Positions 61,881 through 64,000 of a DNA stretch of 64,000 nucleotides are shown piece after piece (the first letter of the stretch is position 1; each line of letters starts with the position of its first letter). The position numbers and the translations under genes are program-made. Source of the DNA: Picochlorum sp. 'celeri' (lineage: Eukaryota > Chlorophyta > Trebouxiophyceae); NCBI GenBank assembly GCA_010909725.1, contig JAACMV010000002.1, positions 310,001 to 374,000 of the forward strand, given 5' to 3'. The notes below the pieces were generated by a model. That model was given only the letters and a program-made list of their open reading frames with translations, was not told the DNA's origin and did not search any database.

Positions 61881-63386
61881 TTATGCATCACAGAAGAATG
61901 AAGAGGTGCTGCCTCCAAGGATGTATGTGTCCACAAAACTGTACAAGGATCCTGCCACCAAATACCCAGTGAGGATAATTCCAAACACAGATATGACGTG
62001 TAAAAAACGATTGCCAACCCAGTCTTTCAACTGTTCTTTTCCAATCTTGTACAGTTTCAACCCATAGTACCAGCACAGTGTTGGCAGGCAGGTCTGGCTG
62101 CCACTGACTGTGAATGCCACGACTATACTCGTTAATACTTCAAAGTCTGGGATGCAAAGCGTGACAATAAGCGCTAGGATTGAACTTGGCAGGGTGAAAA
62201 CGAAATGGATAAGATATTTGTACAACTTTGATGCTTTCTCTTTGGCAGGAATTGTCTCACGACACCATGGAGAGACAGTAAAGAGAAGGCTTCGTTGGAA
62301 ATCGTTTACCACAAGAGCCCCAGCGATATAGTCAATTATGGATGCCAAAAACACGAAAATATTGATTGCTATGGCCAGTCCTTCCCTTGGAAACATGAGC
62401 GTTACAGGACTGGTAACTGGATATCCCAGCATGAGAGCACCAGTGAGTCCTGCCACGGCATACAAAGTACCAAAACCGATCAGGGCCCCCCATGTCGCAT
62501 TTCGTGTCTGCAATGGATTTTTCATCTCCCACGTCAGTTCTGTCTGAATAAAGATGGGTGCTATTCCCCAAATTATTGAGCTGAGACCCATTGAAAAGTC
62601 ATACCAGTCATTATACCCTGATGGTGCTAAAAAAGGTTTGGCACTTCCAACATACGATGGAGAGGATTTAATATCCCCACTATATATTGCATATGCCCAA
62701 GGTAGCAATACAAGTGTTTTGATAGAAACCAACAATGATCCGCCATAGGCAAGTGTCGCATTGTGTTTCCATACTTTGACAACTTGCAGAACAAGAACCA
62801 TGAGTGCAAACATAAGCAAGGTCCAATACCCCAAACAATTCCATGGAAAGTTGGCTACATATTGTATTGATGTAGCCATTAAATTCAGCATGACCATCAG
62901 CAGAGCGTACAAGTTTGCCAGTTGAAAGCTCCGAAGCAAGTATCTGCCAAGTTTTCCACCAAGCCTTTCTCCAACATCACCCAAGGTCGTGCAAGGCTCT
63001 GTGTATTCCGTCCCGTTTGCATCTGTAGTCCTCATTTGGACATCAGCGATCAACTTCACAATGATCATACAGATGATGATGTAAAATATCAGCATCAGCA
63101 GTGCAAATATGTACCCCATTGTTGCAAATGCAAATGGCATGCCAACAACTGCTCCTGAAGTCTGGAATGTCAGTTGCATCATCAGGGTGTCCCAAAACCC
63201 CAAGTTTAATCTTGACTTTGGCTCATATGAATGTATTCTGCGGTACCGGCGAGTGGCATGCTCCTCGCCATCTCGTATCCCTTTCAACTGGTTGCGCCCA
63301 TTTTGAATCTCCCTCGTCCGCCCATCTGGCACTATGACCCCATCTTCAAGTTGTTCTGGCTGCATTTCTTGCTGATGCACCACCAA
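61881..63386 (-). CDS. amino acid/auxin permease family (AAAP) transporter
   Basis: Single exon, 501 aa. A polar N terminus of ~65 residues precedes about 11 membrane helices. FQTSGAVVGMPFAFATMGY is the first-helix unwound region typical of the AAAP family. An N-glycosylation site (DANGTEY) lies in a loop. MGLSSIIWGIAPIFIQTELTWEM and GFGTLYAVAGLTGALMLGY are middle helices. AAAP members are proton-coupled importers of neutral amino acids; this one would be plasma-membrane or vacuolar. The Met at residue 8 is a possible alternative start. Convergent with the GTPase gene, 51 bp between stops. Confidence 0.87.
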   Translation of the reverse strand: MVVHQQEMQPEQLEDGVIVPDGRTREIQNGRNQLKGIRDGEEHATRRYRRIHSYEPKSRLNLGFWDTLMMQLTFQTSGAVVGMPFAFATMGYIFALLMLIFYIIICMIIVKLIADVQMRTTDANGTEYTEPCTTLGDVGERLGGKLGRYLLRSFQLANLYALLMVMLNLMATSIQYVANFPWNCLGYWTLLMFALMVLVLQVVKVWKHNATLAYGGSLLVSIKTLVLLPWAYAIYSGDIKSSPSYVGSAKPFLAPSGYNDWYDFSMGLSSIIWGIAPIFIQTELTWEMKNPLQTRNATWGALIGFGTLYAVAGLTGALMLGYPVTSPVTLMFPREGLAIAINIFVFLASIIDYIAGALVVNDFQRSLLFTVSPWCRETIPAKEKASKLYKYLIHFVFTLPSSILALIVTLCIPDFEVLTSIVVAFTVSGSQTCLPTLCWYYGLKLYKIGKEQLKDWVGNRFLHVISVFGIILTGYLVAGSLYSFVDTYILGGSTSSFFCDA

Positions 63387-64000
63387 AAACTATCGAGCAA
63401 TCATGTCAGCAATCCGCTGTGTTCAACTGCAGGAACAAGACTCCACACGCTTTCTACGCAGAGCTCCCAACCTAGACTGGGTACAAACACAGCTAGATAA
63501 AGTACCCTGATTTACAGAAGTAAATTGTGTATCTTTTGCGTGCAACGTGCCCAGAAAATTGTAAACTTTCTGCCTGTGGACAAGGTAGAGGTTGGTTTGG
63601 AGTACAAGGCGCAATTACGCTACGCGTAGCATACCCCCGATGCAAGTTTACGCTACTACCAGCCTTGGTATCCGGCGACGTAGCCGAGTGTACTTGCTAC
63701 AGAAAGCCTACCCATCCATATGACACCCTCGTAAAATATCAATTGAAATACAAGATATCATTAATCTAACAAAGTACCCTTGAGCAATATTCCTCAGTTA
63801 CATCTCGTGGATCACATGTGGACGAAAGGACACGGGCGCCTCACGGTACCTTTAGGCGCGCTGCTTCTCGTGCAGCATATCAGCATTATGGGGCAAGCTA
63901 TGAGCATTTTGGACGGAAGCTGGTTGGAAAGTTCTACTCCTACTCTTTTACTGCAAGGGTCTGGGCAAAGCGACCTGTGCAAGTGCTCCAGCGATCCAAT
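63387..64000 (+). other. coding-like but unresolved window end
   Basis: No complete gene can be drawn here. Several plus-strand frames look protein-like in pieces (63540-63630, 63630-63768, 63770-64000) but shift frame. From 63816 one frame starts with ATG, has a signal-peptide-like stretch (VPLGALLLVQHIS) and runs off the end. The frame one base earlier is also open to the end. A 12-bp palindrome GCTACGCGTAGC lies at 63619-63630. Possible truncated gene or decayed element. Confidence 0.3.

Noticed and set aside
1..64000. CRISPR arrays, rRNA genes, insertion sequences
   Set aside because: No spaced identical repeats, rRNA-like blocks or transposase motifs were recognised on either strand.

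Overview
The window is nuclear DNA of a photosynthetic eukaryote. Spliceosomal introns of 63-134 bp interrupt about half of the genes; their donors cluster around GTRYGT and their acceptors around YGCAG/ACAG. The gene set is eukaryotic: RPB3, MTR4, UTP23, FIP1, BRAP, RMND5, UBE2W, MBF1. Several products carry plastid targeting: acetolactate synthase, a sigma-70 factor, glutathione reductase, an STN7/STN8-type thylakoid kinase and a PDZ-like protein. The STN-type kinase, family-14 glycosyltransferase and DUF1664 protein point to the green lineage. I count 42 genes in 64 kb, about 1.5 kb per gene, in moderately AT-rich DNA. That fits a small-genome chlorophyte, for example a Picochlorum-like alga; the genus is inference.

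Layout. 1-8 kb: a tandem pair of four-helix diacylglycerol lipases (DAGL type), then a CREST-type membrane protein. 8-19 kb: PRPP synthetase, a VTT/TMEM41-like protein, a secreted subtilase, RPB3, glutathione reductase, an unrecognised three-exon gene and a BRAP-type E3 ligase. 19-30 kb: M14 carboxypeptidase, UTP23, a GT14 glycosyltransferase only 10 bp from HEMK2/N6AMT1, the plastid sigma factor divergent from acetolactate synthase, and UBE2W. 30-41 kb: a ZNF511-like protein, MsrA with a lumen-type signal, cytochrome b5 reductase, DUF1664, small membrane proteins, MTR4 and a PDZ-like plastid protein. 41-53 kb: a small two-exon gene, a GNAT enzyme, RMND5, a thioesterase, a half DnaJ zinc-finger protein, a DUF3598-like protein, MBF1, a WLM protease, a plastid membrane protein, the STN-type kinase and a nuclease-like secreted protein. 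53-64 kb: a VPS62-like multi-helix protein, FIP1, a Golgi sulfotransferase-like protein with a hexapeptide repeat, a prokaryote-type COG2403/cyclic 2,3-DPG synthetase-like GTPase and an amino-acid permease. The last 0.5 kb is coding-like but unresolved.

There are no operons. Genes mostly alternate in convergent or divergent pairs with very short convergent spacers (20-95 bp). Themes are plastid function, membrane lipid signalling, RNA processing (MTR4, UTP23, FIP1) and ubiquitin pathways (BRAP, RMND5, UBE2W, WLM). I see no transposon, CRISPR array, rRNA or convincing tRNA gene. Exon boundaries were chosen by hand from splice motifs plus frame continuity and have not been checked against transcripts.
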